DNA from: Podaxis mareebaensis
Lineage: Eukaryota; Basidiomycota; Agaricomycetes; Agaricales; Agaricaceae
Assembly (NCBI GenBank): GCA_018524725.1
Contig: JAEUWP010000402.1
Coordinates: 124,001-188,000, forward strand
Reading direction: 5' to 3'
DNA length: 64,000 nucleotides
Below, one piece after another: positions 46,776 to 57,660 of this stretch. Each line of letters starts with the position of its first letter. The first letter of the stretch is position 1. The position numbers were made by a program, and so were the translations under genes. The notes under the pieces are model-generated. The model ran no database searches, was not told the DNA's origin, and was given only the letters and a program-made list of their open reading frames with translations.

Positions 46776-49350
46776 ATGGCTTCTGCAGAAAGGGTTCCGC
46801 GAGCGTCCACACGACAAACGATCTGGTCTTGGTTCCAAAGGCTTTTCGGTACAAGGTCGACTAGCTCAAGCCTACACACAGATGATGGTATGGGATATGC
46901 ATGGTTCCGGGAACTCTGCGCCTGATGATCCAATACATAGATGACAGGGTAGCAGGCCAAAGGACTTCACCGAGCCAACCAGCTTCGCCTAATTCCGCTA
47001 GATCCCTGGATAGACGAAGCCCTGGAAGGGAGGACCCGACGCTCATTGGAAATGGATCTTTCTACCAGGCACACAACTTCGTCTTGAATCGCCCTGTCTT
47101 CCGCGACGGAAGTGCTATCGATGAATCCAAAGGTCTGCTCGACACTTCGCTTTATTGGTCTGTCCCGCTAACTGGTGGGTTTATCATAGCGATAAGGAAG
47201 CTCGCTCAACACGTATTGATAGGCGCCGAATTTGATTCCAGTGCACGAGACCCTCCTCCCCGGTGTTATGAACAAACCCGGGAGTCCACCATCACCAAGA
47301 TCGAGGGCTGGCTTTACAACACGCATAGAGAAAAGAAGTTGCTCTGGTTGAATGGCCCCGCAGGTGTAGGCAAATCTGCAATCATGCAAACCCTAGCCGA
47401 CGCCGCGGCCCGATTAGGTCGCCTTGGGGCGAGTCTGTTCTTTTCCCGACTTAATCAACGCAACGATCCGGACAAGGTAGTGCCTACACTTGCTTTCCAA
47501 CTTGCCCTCGCTGTTCCATCCTACCGAGCGTATATAGTGGAACAGCTCACTTTGAATCCGCTGCTCCCCAGCAAGAACATACGTGAGCAGTTCCACAAAC
47601 TCATTGTTGAACCATTCGCCATTCGGCACGTCTGCACATCTGATAATATTCGATGTGTGCTCTTGGATGGATTGGATGAATGCCAGGGTGAAGATGCACA
47701 ATGTAATATCATTCAACTCATTTCTGACTTCATCCATCAATACCCCGACACCCCTGTTGTCTGGATCGTTGCCACAAGACCCGAAGAGCACCTGAAAATC
47801 AAGTTCGCACTTCCTGATATATCACTCAGTCATTGGCAACTCCACATACCTATTGACGACGTCGAATCTCGTCAGGATGTTCAGCGATATCTCCGGGGTG
47901 GCTTCGAAGCTATTCGCCTCAAGTACCCCCATGCGACCTCCTGGAATTGGCCCACAGATGCAGATTTTTCTAAGATTGCTATCGTTGCGTCTGGCTTATT
48001 CATCTTTGCCTCTACTATCATTCGTTTCGTGGCGGACCCTGGCGTGTCTGATCCTGTATCCCAGCTCCAACTTGTCCTTTGTATTATTGACCGCTCTGCG
48101 GCTTCGTTTGATGAACATCCATTTGCGGTCCTGGATGCTCTGTATGCCGAAATTCTTTCCAGTCTTCATCCCATCACATTACGCTACGTACACCTCCTCC
48201 TTGGACATCTTCTCCTCAGAGGCCTCACACCAGGATTGCCGGACTCGGAGTACTACACCCTTCTCTCCGTTTCCAATATCCTCAACCTGAAGCCTAACGT
48301 TGTATACGGTGCTTTACAGAAGCTTCACTCGGTTCTCTATGTTCCTCCACGGAACTGCGCCCACCAGCAGCATATTCGGTTCCTCCATGCCTCTTTCTCG
48401 GATTATCTCAGGAACAAACAAAGATCAAAAGCATTTGCGATAAATCTCACTGAAGTCCATAGACACATATGGTGGTCCTATCATCGGATTGTTCAACAGG
48501 CCAACGATGATCCAGGTCAGTCCGTTACACATAATATGATCGGATATCATCTGATGACTGTCTTTTCGCTGATAGGTATAGAGCTTGGTAACCCCTCAAA
48601 GATTTCTCTTTCGTGGCCCAGGGATGACCTCGAGGAGACAAGGCACCTCTCTATCAGCCTTTTTCGAGAAGCTCGCTACTTCTGGGCTCACCATTTGGTT
48701 TCTGCCTGCTATTGCTATCACATCTCTTCCTCGCCCTGTTCCGTCAACTCCCTATCTCTAACCACATCGGAACGGCTGAACATCCTCCAGGAAATTAACT
48801 ATAACAGACTGATTGAGAGGTATTGTGGAATACACGTCAAACACGTCTTTGCATTTTGTACATGGTTCTTGGACTGCTGGAATGTGAGTGTTCTGCCAGT
48901 ACATGTAGTATTGCAATTTCCTAACGCTTCATTCTTGAGCTCCAGTCCCTTCGTGAAGAGTTGCAGCGCCGGAAACTCGTCCAAGAAATATCTCTCCAAG
49001 AGTTTGCCCTCACCTCAATCGACACTAGAAAGTTGGCATGGGTGAATGAAGCAAGCTTTTTCGGCTCATATTTGACGTGTTATTACTCGAACGATAGAAA
49101 GGTAGTGTGAAAACCTCTTGTGACATTTTGATTCAACCTAACACTATGGTGCATCGTCTAGTATCACACCTTGGTTCCCAAGTTGATGGACTCGGAACCT
49201 CTATTACTGGAGGTGTCCTCACTGAAGCAGGATTTCCCCCAGACAAGCGTCCTGGTTTGTGAGAATAAACCGTCGGGGAAGGCGGCCTTTGTCATCCATA
49301 CCGCTGCAGAGGATACATACCCGATTTTCTACTACTTGCCCCTGATATGA
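46776..49350 (+). CDS. NACHT-domain NTPase (fungal NLR-like), full-length copy
   Basis: Paralog of the NACHT gene at 39581. Exon 1 is MASAERVPRASTRQTIWSWF plus QRLFGTRSTSSSLHTDD. An intron (46888-46952, ending GGGTAG) leads to AGQRTSPSQPAS. Then come YQAHNFVLNRPVFRDGS, GAEFDSSARDPPPRCYEQTR, Walker A LLWLNGPAGVGKSAIMQT, Walker B IRCVLLDGLDECQGED, VWIVATRPEEHLKIKF, and IRFLHASFSDYLRNKQRS. Three further introns (about 48514-48578, 48882-48944, 49103-49158) extend the protein through HLSISLFREARYFWAHH, LREELQRRKLVQEISLQEF and YYSNDRKYHTLVPKLMD to a stop after FYYLPLI. No repeat-type sensor domain follows. A role in self/non-self recognition is family inference. It is directly followed by SDR copy 2. 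Confidence 0.9.
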
Positions 49351-49618
49351 TTCGTTTATCAAGTTCACGTTCGTAAAGATCTAGGAAAACGGCTAATCGA
49401 CTCTTCTCATTCATAAATACTATTAGTTTTGCTGAGGCACAAGAGAAGGCTGGACTGATTTCATCAATGGCTCGGACCGCTGAAAGTCCCCCATCTCCCA
49501 CAAAGATCTGTTTCTCATCCACATGATTACCTCCAGACTGTGAATTCCCACACGGACCTGCCGGTTGTTGGACTACAAAGTCCATTTCCAACCCAGATAT
49601 CTCGTAAAGGTGTACAGA

Positions 49619-50714
49619 ATGTCTGACAAGAATCGCCTCGGTACATCGCCAGCAATCGGGGTCGCTGCTGCCCTAACAGATCAGCCCCCCATGCGTTCCG
49701 TCTTCACACCGGCACAGTTGCTCCTCACCGACCGCGTTGCGATGATCACAGGCGCCCACCAGAACATCGGGTTGGAGATGGCCCTCGCGTTAGCTGAAGC
49801 AGGGGCCACAGTCTATTGTATTGATCTCCCTTCTTCCCCCGACAGCGACTGGAAGAAAGTTCAGGAGTATGCTGTGAATCTTCCTGAAATAGCTGGATTG
49901 GATGGAGCAAAGGGAAGAGGAAGGTTGGAGTATTTGAATGGAGATGTTACGGACCAGCAGAGGATGTGGGATATAGCTGAGGAGATCGTGAAGAAAGAGG
50001 GGAGATTGGATATCTGCGTTGCTAATGCTGGGGTCATGGGTGGTATGGAATGTTTGGAATATGCCGCCGAAGAAGCTCGTAAGGTACGCATCTTCTTCCA
50101 TGAGCCATATCACCCTACGCTGATTACTTTCCTGTGGCTGGAGTCAGATGATGGATGTTAACGTTAACGGCGCGTTCTTTACAGCCCAAGCGGCAGGACG
50201 ACAGATGGAGAAACTCGGCATAGCAGGGAGCATAATCATGACCGCAAGTATAAGTGGCAGCGTCGCAAATTGCAGGCAACATTGGTCTGTTTATAACACA
50301 ACCAAAGCTGGTGTTATCCAAATGACACGCTCTCTTGCCTGCGAGCTGGGACCTAAGGGGATTCGAGTCAATTCGATCAGTCCTGGGTACATTTATACTC
50401 GGTATGTGATAACCATCATCATGAATCCAAAGCCCGCCAAATGTGACGCCGGTAACCTGAACTTCTTGACATTAAAGGATGTCCGAAGCTTACTTGAGCA
50501 CGAGGCCACACCTCAAGAAACAGTGGTCTGAGGAGAATCCTCTTGGGAGGCTTGGAAGAACGGACGAATTAAGAGGAGTTACGCTTTGGTTGGCAAGTGA
50601 TGCCTCGACGTTTTGCACAGGAAGCAAGTACGTTTTTCTCCATCGTGCAAGAAGGACAACTAATGACACTCCTTGATTAGCATCATTATCGATGGAGGTC
50701 ATAGGGCATGGTGA
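49619..50714 (+). CDS. Short-chain dehydrogenase/reductase, copy 2
   Basis: Paralog of the SDR at 43749 with the same intron positions. It starts MSDKNRLGTSPAIGVAAALT. The Met 18 codons upstream (49565) is also open, but copy 1 supports this start. Cofactor loop: MITGAHQNIG, where the central Gly of TGxxxGxG is replaced by Asn (copy 1 has TGAQRGIG). The catalytic set is otherwise present: CVANAGV, IIMTASISGS, WSVYNTTKAGV, ISPGYIYT, then GRTDELRGVTLWLASDAS and IIIDGGHRAW. Three introns. The altered glycine loop may change or weaken cofactor binding; that is inference. Confidence 0.9.
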
Positions 50715-51350
50715 TTCCTCTGATTCAGGATTTTCCCTTTGAACGATTTCCTTGTTCTTGTGCAGTGTTACCATCATCTGAAAGCTGATTTGTTCCAATC
50801 CTCTATATCTTTAAAGTTCGGCATGGTGTTGCAAATATGGACACATATCATGTGGCGCAGTGGCGTCCTGATTTGGTTTACATAAGGAAGGTCCAGATGT
50901 ATGGTGTAGTTAAGCACCTCAGAACCTCTCAAAACCCCTCAGAACGACCCTGTGAGGCCACAAAACCTATCGGAAGAACTGTAAATGAAACCGGATCAGA
51001 GTGAATCTGGCTTCTTTAGCTTCGAGAACCCCCCTGAGTATAGGTTAACAATCACAGACTTCTTCCCTAGGCGATTCGGAGTCTCGGAACATTTTCCCTG
51101 AAGTCAATTATGCTCATGGAACATAAAAGGTCATCTGGGTTTGTCCGCTCTATTGACAATTCCATCAAGCTTCAGAAATGCCCAGAAAGTCGAGATGCTT
51201 TCGCCACTGGTTCTTCGGCAGCTGAACGGCTTGACCGGTTTTGTGGAGGCTACCAGATTGTGATGTTGTACATTTCTCCTTTACTCCAATCACACGGTTG
51301 TCTCATTCCCCTTGATGCAATCCACTACGTCACCTGCTAGTTGGGTCTGA
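50715..51350. other. Intergenic region upstream of metallothionein
   Basis: About 640 bp. It contains short CTCAGAAC repeats around 50925-50950 and a 76-codon ORF without features. No gene is recognised. Confidence 0.5.
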
Positions 51351-51360
51351 GTATATATAA
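51351..51360 (+). promoter_or_regulatory. TATA box of the metallothionein gene
   Basis: GTATATATAA about 92 bp upstream of the ATG at 51452, a strong TATA context as often found at inducible genes. Confidence 0.55.
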
Positions 51361-51451
51361 TGCCCCTTATTCGCCTGTATACCTCAGAGCTTTCCTCTAA
51401 TCTTTCATTGACACCATCACCACACCTCTCGACACCGGATTCTTAGTGACC

Positions 51452-51767
51452 ATGGCTTCGGACTGTACATGCCAGAGCAACTGCGGGTGTGTTTTCCGTA
51501 CCTAGGGACTCAGTTGTCTCGTGCTGATATGGTCTATCTCTTGTTCTCCGTAGCGCCTGTGGACCTCAAGGGACTGGCTGCGCTTGCCCAAAGAACAAAT
51601 GCAACTGCCAGAACTGCTCTAACAAGGCGCACACTGCTAACGTGAGTGGTCTTTGGGGAAGACATACAATGGGGTCTGACCGGGATTATGGGAACGTGCA
51701 GTGCGCCTGTAAAGGTGCGGCTGATAACTGTGGATGCGCGACTTCAAACAAGGCTTGCACTTGTTGA
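51452..51767 (+). CDS. Metallothionein, 62 residues, 15 cysteines
   Basis: Small cysteine-rich protein that should chelate Cu, Zn or Cd. It is found only after splicing three exons: MASDCTCQSNCG; ACGPQGTGCACPK, NKCNCQNCSNK and AHTAN; and CACKGAADNCGCATSNKACTC with TGA. Introns are GTGTGT...CCGTAG (about 60 nt) and GTGAGT...GTGCAG (about 60 nt). Seven or so C-x-C pairs (CTC, CAC, CNC, CAC, CGC, CTC) are spread along the chain, and aromatic residues are absent apart from one His. The length and pattern resemble basidiomycete metallothioneins with three exons. A TATA box lies 92 bp upstream. Which metal induces it cannot be read from the sequence. Confidence 0.9.
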
Positions 51768-52048
51768 AGGGTGCCACTTCGTGGAAAAGGAGATTGTATG
51801 ATTAGTTCTTAAGTGTTACAAATCGATGTGTTTTTCTCCTTTAATTGAGCCCATGAAGATTTCGTTGGAATTAAGACCTCAGATTGACACGGATCTCAAG
51901 AATCCGGTCCGGAATGGAACGAAGTTAAATGCACTCTCATACCTTGAAAATAAATGGTTTAGTAGCGAACAATGCAATCTTACAGGGCGCGACTTTGATG
52001 CTCCTTGTAACGCAACTACATTCTTCTTTGATCGACAGGATATAAAGA

Positions 52049-53324
52049 TTAGGTCAGCGGAGTAGAATACGGTTCTTGTCGCACGTGGCTCGTGGTGGTC
52101 GTCGATGAGGGCGAAGGCAAGAGATACATAATGCTGAGAGATGGGTGGTAAGTGCAAGATCAGGTGAGCACAAAGTCCAGGTACATACCCAGAGATGGGA
52201 CTCTCCAACGAAAGGACGACGCGGCGTGAGCGACCTGACGGAAGGTATGAAGGGCCTGTGCAAATAGTTCAAAGTCAGCTCTTACAAAAAAGATTGTTAT
52301 AACGAGATTTTATCTACCGAGTTGGGGAACCATCATTCCTTTACCCCCTTCCTCAAAATTTCCATAGGAACCGTCCTCTTTGAGGATTTTAGTCGCAAGT
52401 TGAGACGTGATGACTATCTGTATAATAGATCAGCTGCTCAGTCAGGTGAAACTTGCTGAAATGAGAAGACCTACGGTTAGGTTTTTGGTGACTGATACAC
52501 GAGTGAGGATTTGTTTGACTTGGTCAAGAATGCCTGCTTTGCGCGGATTCTGGATAGTAGAGAAGGGGAAGGAAAAGGAATTGAGGACGAGCAGTGTCAC
52601 TTTAGGCATCGACTCGAGTATGCTAGTGATTGAGTGCAGGAAAATCATCATAGCTGCAGCGTCCAAGATCGAGGAATAATGTAACGAGCGTAGGGACGAC
52701 GTGGAATATCCTGCTTCAACTATATCAGTGGAAGATGTCCGATAGTAGTGTAGAGGGCCAACCTGAAAGCCTATCACAAAGCTTCGAAGGAAGGGTCATG
52801 TTCTGACAGTCTGGTCATGAAGTGGGAGTGAGCATTCACGTCATAAGGGAAACACGCTCAGACGACTACCAACGAATATCACGTTTTCGCCACCTTCAAT
52901 AAAGGAAGTAGCAACATCGATAGCTACGTCCTCTTTAGGTGACCCAGGCGGCCCTGATACCTCGAGGATATGTCCACGTGTGAGTCCTCCGTCGAGGAGT
53001 TTATCAAGCGGTGGCCAATGTGTCGAAAACTTGGGTGTTGACTTGATGACGGCAGCCACGCTTTGTGTCAATGGCATACCTAAATTTTGTGTTGCAGGCC
53101 TATTAATCTGTTGTAAAATAGCTTCCGCTTCTTCGACAGTTATTTTGAGGTCTGGAAAACTCATGAATCTCGAGAGATTCCGATGCAAGGGCGGAGGCTC
53201 TACCATCCGCGATTGAAGCAGGGGTTGTGGAGAGGAGATCAGCCACGCTTTCATACCCGCATCGTATAAGACCATCCTTTATGGATTCCTGTAGCTTCAG
53301 CGATATTACGGGACGTGAGGACAT
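52049..53324 (-). CDS. RecA/Rad51-family paralog (RAD51C/Rad55-like) with unusual Walker A
   Basis: Probable recombination mediator of the RAD51 paralog group. The N-terminus LKLQESIKDGLIRCGYESVA and DLLSTTPASIA is helix-hairpin-like. An intron joins to DLKITVEEAEAILQQINRP, then STHWPPLDKLLDGGLTRGHI, and EVSGPPGSPKEDVAIDVATS where Walker A should be. IFVDCQNMTLPSKLCDRL is followed by an intron, then SLHYSSILDAAAMMIFLHSI, Walker B-like KVTLLVLNSFSFPF, and LITSQLATKILKEDGS. Two 3' introns give SYLPSGRSRRVVLSLESPIS joined to GIMYLLPSPSST and a stop at 52049. Assignment to the Rad51-paralog fold is good; the exact paralog is less certain. It is head to head with the RRM gene (254 bp between starts). 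Confidence 0.72.
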
Positions 53325-53578
53325 CCTTGGGGGCTTGTGTACAGCTGGGAAGAGCAGCGGACTTGGAGAGGGGGTCCCGTGACCTCCACAAGGAAGCACA
53401 TGATACAGGTGCGCCGGGCGTGAGAACAATGAAGTCAGAAGATAAATGGCGGTGGCGTTAATTGTCACGTCCACGCCAGGTCCTTCTTGCTTTCTATCTC
53501 TGCTCCGAGGTATACTCTACATATTAATCTCCTAATTTCTTGCTCTAGCTCTCCGCCCAGCGATCCCTGAGCACTATC

Positions 53579-55386
53579 ATGTCGGCGAGGTCAGGTATTT
53601 TACCTGAGAACGCATTAACTAGCTTTCATCGGAACACAAATTCTGTCAGAGTAGACAACGTATCAAAAAGAAGTAAGTAGGCTCAGAATATATGCCATCG
53701 AACTCTAGTGTATCTGACTCATTTCTTTCAGGCACAAGCGAAATTATAGCCCTCTTCAATGCCCTTGTCGGTGCATAGGATTCGTGTATCCAGTTCTCCG
53801 CAATCGCATGCTGATGCGCATGCATTTGTAGGCCAAATTCGCAGTTTTCATGAGATTAAAGATGCTCTTGGTGCCCACCTGGAAATCACGTTTTTTAACC
53901 GTGATGCCGCGACGTACGTCTTTAGCTCTGGATCGTCCGACTCCCTTGCTAAATGGTCACTTCAGGAAAGCGCTCTGTATGACTGGCTATAATATTGGCG
54001 GCGCTTTTCTGTGAGTAGAACTATCAGGCAGAATATGGCTTGTGACCTTTGAGCCGCATACATCCTTTTGAAATGTCACTTGTGTTTTGTGTTCGCTGAC
54101 AGTTGATTGCCAGGGCTGTAACACCGATCACCACTCACCTGCCAAACTCTCGCATACGATCATCAGTCGATGATAGGAGGAATCTATACGTTCTTGGTCT
54201 GCCTTTCGCTCTTACAAAGTAATGTCAACTCTTTCCTTCGAGACTGATTGTAGATTGAATTTGGCGAAGGAACGAATTTGCTGCGTTGTTCTCTCGATTC
54301 GGAACAGTTTCTCACTGTGTGATCTTGGCAACTGTAGATAACTCATCCCGTCGTCGTGGATTCATCGTCATGTCTACCCACGAGGAAGCTAAACTTGCCA
54401 TGTCAGAATTGACACGAACCCAGATCAAGTGTGTGTTGAGCAGTGTTACCGACTTCATGAAGCCGACTATCCCCGTCAGAGGACATACAATTGACGTATC
54501 TTGGGCTGTCGTACAGCGTTCGCAAGGTTGTCTCCTTTTTCGACGTGATTTAAGGCTTTCTGACGATTACATCTGTGCAAGGTTTCCTCGACGGGGGCGA
54601 TCGGGCAATGCTCCTCGACTCTCGCAATGCCTCAATCCCAGGAAACGAGAACAATGACCATCACGGTAATGAGGTGCCGGATAAGGTCCCCTGTCCCATG
54701 GACTCCGACCTTGGTTCTTATACATCGAGTTTTGATCCAACAACCACCCTGCTCGTGTCAAAATTGCCCGCTATCATATTTTCGCAAACACACGACCTGG
54801 AACCCCTGTTCTATCCATATGGTCCTCTCAAGAAGCTCCAGATGGTCGGAGCGCCTCTCAACGGTACACTTTCTGTCCTCGTGCAATATCTCTCTGTATC
54901 AGCTGCTCAGGAAGCCAAAGAGGCACTCCATGGGCAAAACTACATCAACTACCAGATTGAGGCCCAGTTTCTTCGGCCTGTGACATCTCCTCTCGACCTT
55001 GTTCAAGCCTCGTGTGTCATTTCTCCCCCCGGAGCAGGGAACAAACTCGAAACCCCATCCCCAGTGGCCGTCGATGCTACAAGGACATACCGTCAACCAG
55101 AGTCCTACGGTTCCACTAGAATTCCTGGGAATTTAACAGATCCCAGCAAGCGACCTCTTCGTGCGACGCCCAACTTCACCCTTGCTTTCCATGATCGCAA
55201 TAGTTCAGAGATCGCGCCCGTTAGTGCCCAGTACGTCCGGGTTGTTGCGTGCGGTGGCATTCTGATACCCAATGGATTGGAACTAGATGGGGCACTAATA
55301 CGAGCTCTTATCAACACTCGGGGAACCAGCGTCCTACTGTCAACAATTTCTTCTCCGGCAATCAATATCGAAATCTTCTTGCTTGA
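53579..55386 (+). CDS. Multi-RRM RNA-binding protein
   Basis: RNA-binding protein with about three RRM-like units. Unit 1, split by introns: VRVDNVSKR, TSEIIALFNALVGQIRSFHE, HLEITFFNRDAATKALCMT. Unit 2, best conserved: RNLYVLGLPFALTK (RNP2) and SRRRGFIVMSTHEEAKLAM (RNP1), followed by a GHTIDVSWAVVQRSQ end. Unit 3: TTLLVSKLPAIIFSQTHDLE, LFYPYGPLKKLQMVG and LSVLVQYLSVSAAQEAKEAL. A disordered region follows. The long open frame runs to 55540, but an intron at 55230-55286 (GTACGT...ACTAG) gives a more protein-like tail WGTNTSSYQHSGNQRPT ending YRNLLA at 55386. The role (mRNA binding, perhaps meiosis or translation) is not known. Confidence 0.78.
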
Positions 55387-55775
55387 AACCGCACGTCCGG
55401 CCCGCTACTTGTGCTTTCCCACTGTACTTTCTTGCTCTCGAACTTGTGCGCTGCCTCCTCCCTCGGGTCATCATCGATCGGCTCCTCGGTTTCGCTTGGT
55501 ATCATATTGTATTTTCATTGTGCGTTGCATTAATAAATGATAAATAGGGAGATGTCTATTTTATAGAACTGTATTGGAATCGGGAATTGGAATACAAATG
55601 TTTTTTGTTGTGATCATCACATGTGTCTTCCCACCAGCGCTTGGCACTATTGACAGGGTCACCGAGACCACTGTGCCCTTCAAGGCTTCACCACAACCAC
55701 TTTGCGGTTTTCAACCTACCACACTCTTTTCACGCTACGCTCATTTTGAGACTCGGCCGACATATATAATACCTA
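55387..55775. other. Intergenic region
   Basis: About 390 bp between the RRM gene and the GH16 gene, containing TATATAATA near 55762, probably the GH16 TATA box. No gene is recognised. Confidence 0.5.
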
Positions 55776-57504
55776 ATGTACCAACGTACATATTTCTTGG
55801 CAGCAATACCCGTTCTTCTCGTCGCCTGGCTGGCGGATACAGCAAGTGCGACGACCTGGTTCGTCAGCCCTTCTCTTTCCCCAGAATTTTATGCTAAACG
55901 TTATGGATGCAGTAATGCGACCTCGCCGTGCCCCGCCTCTGCTCCGTGCTGCAGTATGTCTTCCCTGGCGGCTATACATTTACAGCGTCTGACAATCATC
56001 TGTAAGGTGAATTTGGGTTCTGTGGAGACGATCATGTATGTTGTTCAGGCTTAGATTTACGAGATGAAGAACTAATTTGGACTGTCCATGTTATCTCCGA
56101 TGTCACTGACTATACATAGTTCTGCCTGGGCGGTTGCAACCCTTTCGCGTCCCACTCCCTCGACTCGTGTCGTCCCAACCCTATCTGTCATGATGCCACT
56201 GTACGTCCTCTAGGTCTCTTACAAGTGGGTGAACACTGAACATTTACTAGTACGCTTTCACGGATAACTCGCGCATCTTAACCAACTCGACGTTCTTTGA
56301 TGGAAATGCCACCGAGTACGGTTCGTACTATGCACCTGTTCCTCTTTCCTCGGCTTGGGTTGACAGTCGCGATGGGATGCATATAGATTGGGTCGTTGAG
56401 AAAGGAAATATCATGAATACCAACTCGAGTGGAGGTGAGCTTGCGATGTTGCTCACACAGTCAAATGGAGGGACGAGGCTTTCATCGACGAGATATGTGT
56501 ATTATGGGACCATCACCGCCAGATGTATGTTCCCCCATTCCACCCTACTTCAGTCTTACTAATATCATGCTGATCGTGGTTGGAAATCGTAGTGAAGACG
56601 GGAAGGTGGGGAGGTGTAGTCACTGCGTTCATTACGATGAGCGACGTAAAGGACGAAATTGACTGGGAGTTCCCTGGCGCTGCTACAACCGAGGCACAGT
56701 CGAACTATTTCTGGCAGGGTGTCATTCGTTCGTCGATCTGACTATTTTTTTTCCGTCTCCACGCTGATTCCACTCTGATCATGCACAGCTACGGATCATA
56801 ATAACGGCCAGACCCACAAGGGTTTATCAGACACCTTCAGTAACTATCACGACTATACCGTCAGTCTCCCCGTACATCATTTTATGCTCGACACGCGGCT
56901 CACTTCTTGTGCGATGTCATCAGATTGACTGGCAACCTGAGGCCCTCACCTTCTCCATTGACGGAAAAGTCCAACGCACTGTCAAGAAGTCCGAGACCAT
57001 CGATGCCAAGACCGGTATTGCCAATTACCCCAGCACGCCTTCTCGTATCCAGCTTTCGTGCGTTCTTGATAGTCCCACTTTTCACTATCCGGTCTGCTGA
57101 AAACCCCTCGTTGCAGACTCTGGCCTGCTGGTATCGAAGGAACCGCACATGGAACTGTTGAATGGGCAGGAGGCATGATCAACTGGGATGATCCCGACTA
57201 CAAGGCTGCTGGTACGTCTCGAACCCGTACTTCCATTTTCAACATCCTCATCACGGTTGCTTCGAAAGGCCATTTCTATGCCACGGTTAAATCTGTCTCT
57301 GTCAAGTGCACCAATGTTCAGACGCCTGATGCCAACACCACTTCTTACGTCTACCAGAACTCGTCCTCCAAGGATGCCCCTGCAGTTGCACTCAGCAACC
57401 GGTCGACGCTGTTGAACGCTGCGCCTGTGGTTGGTGTTTCTGGTGTGCACGGAACCGTTGTTGGCTTGGTCGTGCTGTTCCTTGCCTTTGCCCACCTCTT
57501 CTGA
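55776..57504 (+). CDS. GPI-anchored GH16 CRH-type cell-wall transglycosylase (Utr2/Crh-like)
   Basis: Expected to link chitin to glucan at the cell surface. The start MYQRTYFLAAIPVLLVAWLA is a signal peptide. A Cys-rich chitin-binding-like region follows (GCSNATSPCPASAPC, LGGCNPFASHSLDSCRPNP). The GH16 core has GGELAMLLTQSNGGTRLSST, RYVYYGTITARLKTG, the catalytic motif KDEIDWEFPGA with its E-x-D-x-E, SNYFWQGVI, NYHDYTIDWQPEALTFSIDG, and HGTVEWAGGMINWDDPDYKA. The C-terminus is Ser/Asn-rich and ends with a hydrophobic segment (VVGLVVLFLAFAHLF), typical of a GPI attachment signal and a substrate of the transamidase whose gene opens this window. Eight or so introns. The motif DWEF differs from the DIEW of many CRH enzymes. 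Confidence 0.87.
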
Positions 57505-57660
57505 TCTGTTGATACTTGTTTTGTGTGTCGAGTATGCACCTTGTATACCCCTCATTTTGTCACTTGAGACGGTTTTTGCAACAGAATGTGAATATGGAAT
57601 TCAGAGCTATGTGAACGTAATAGTACACAAGTGAAATAACAAGAAAGAAATGATAGCAAG

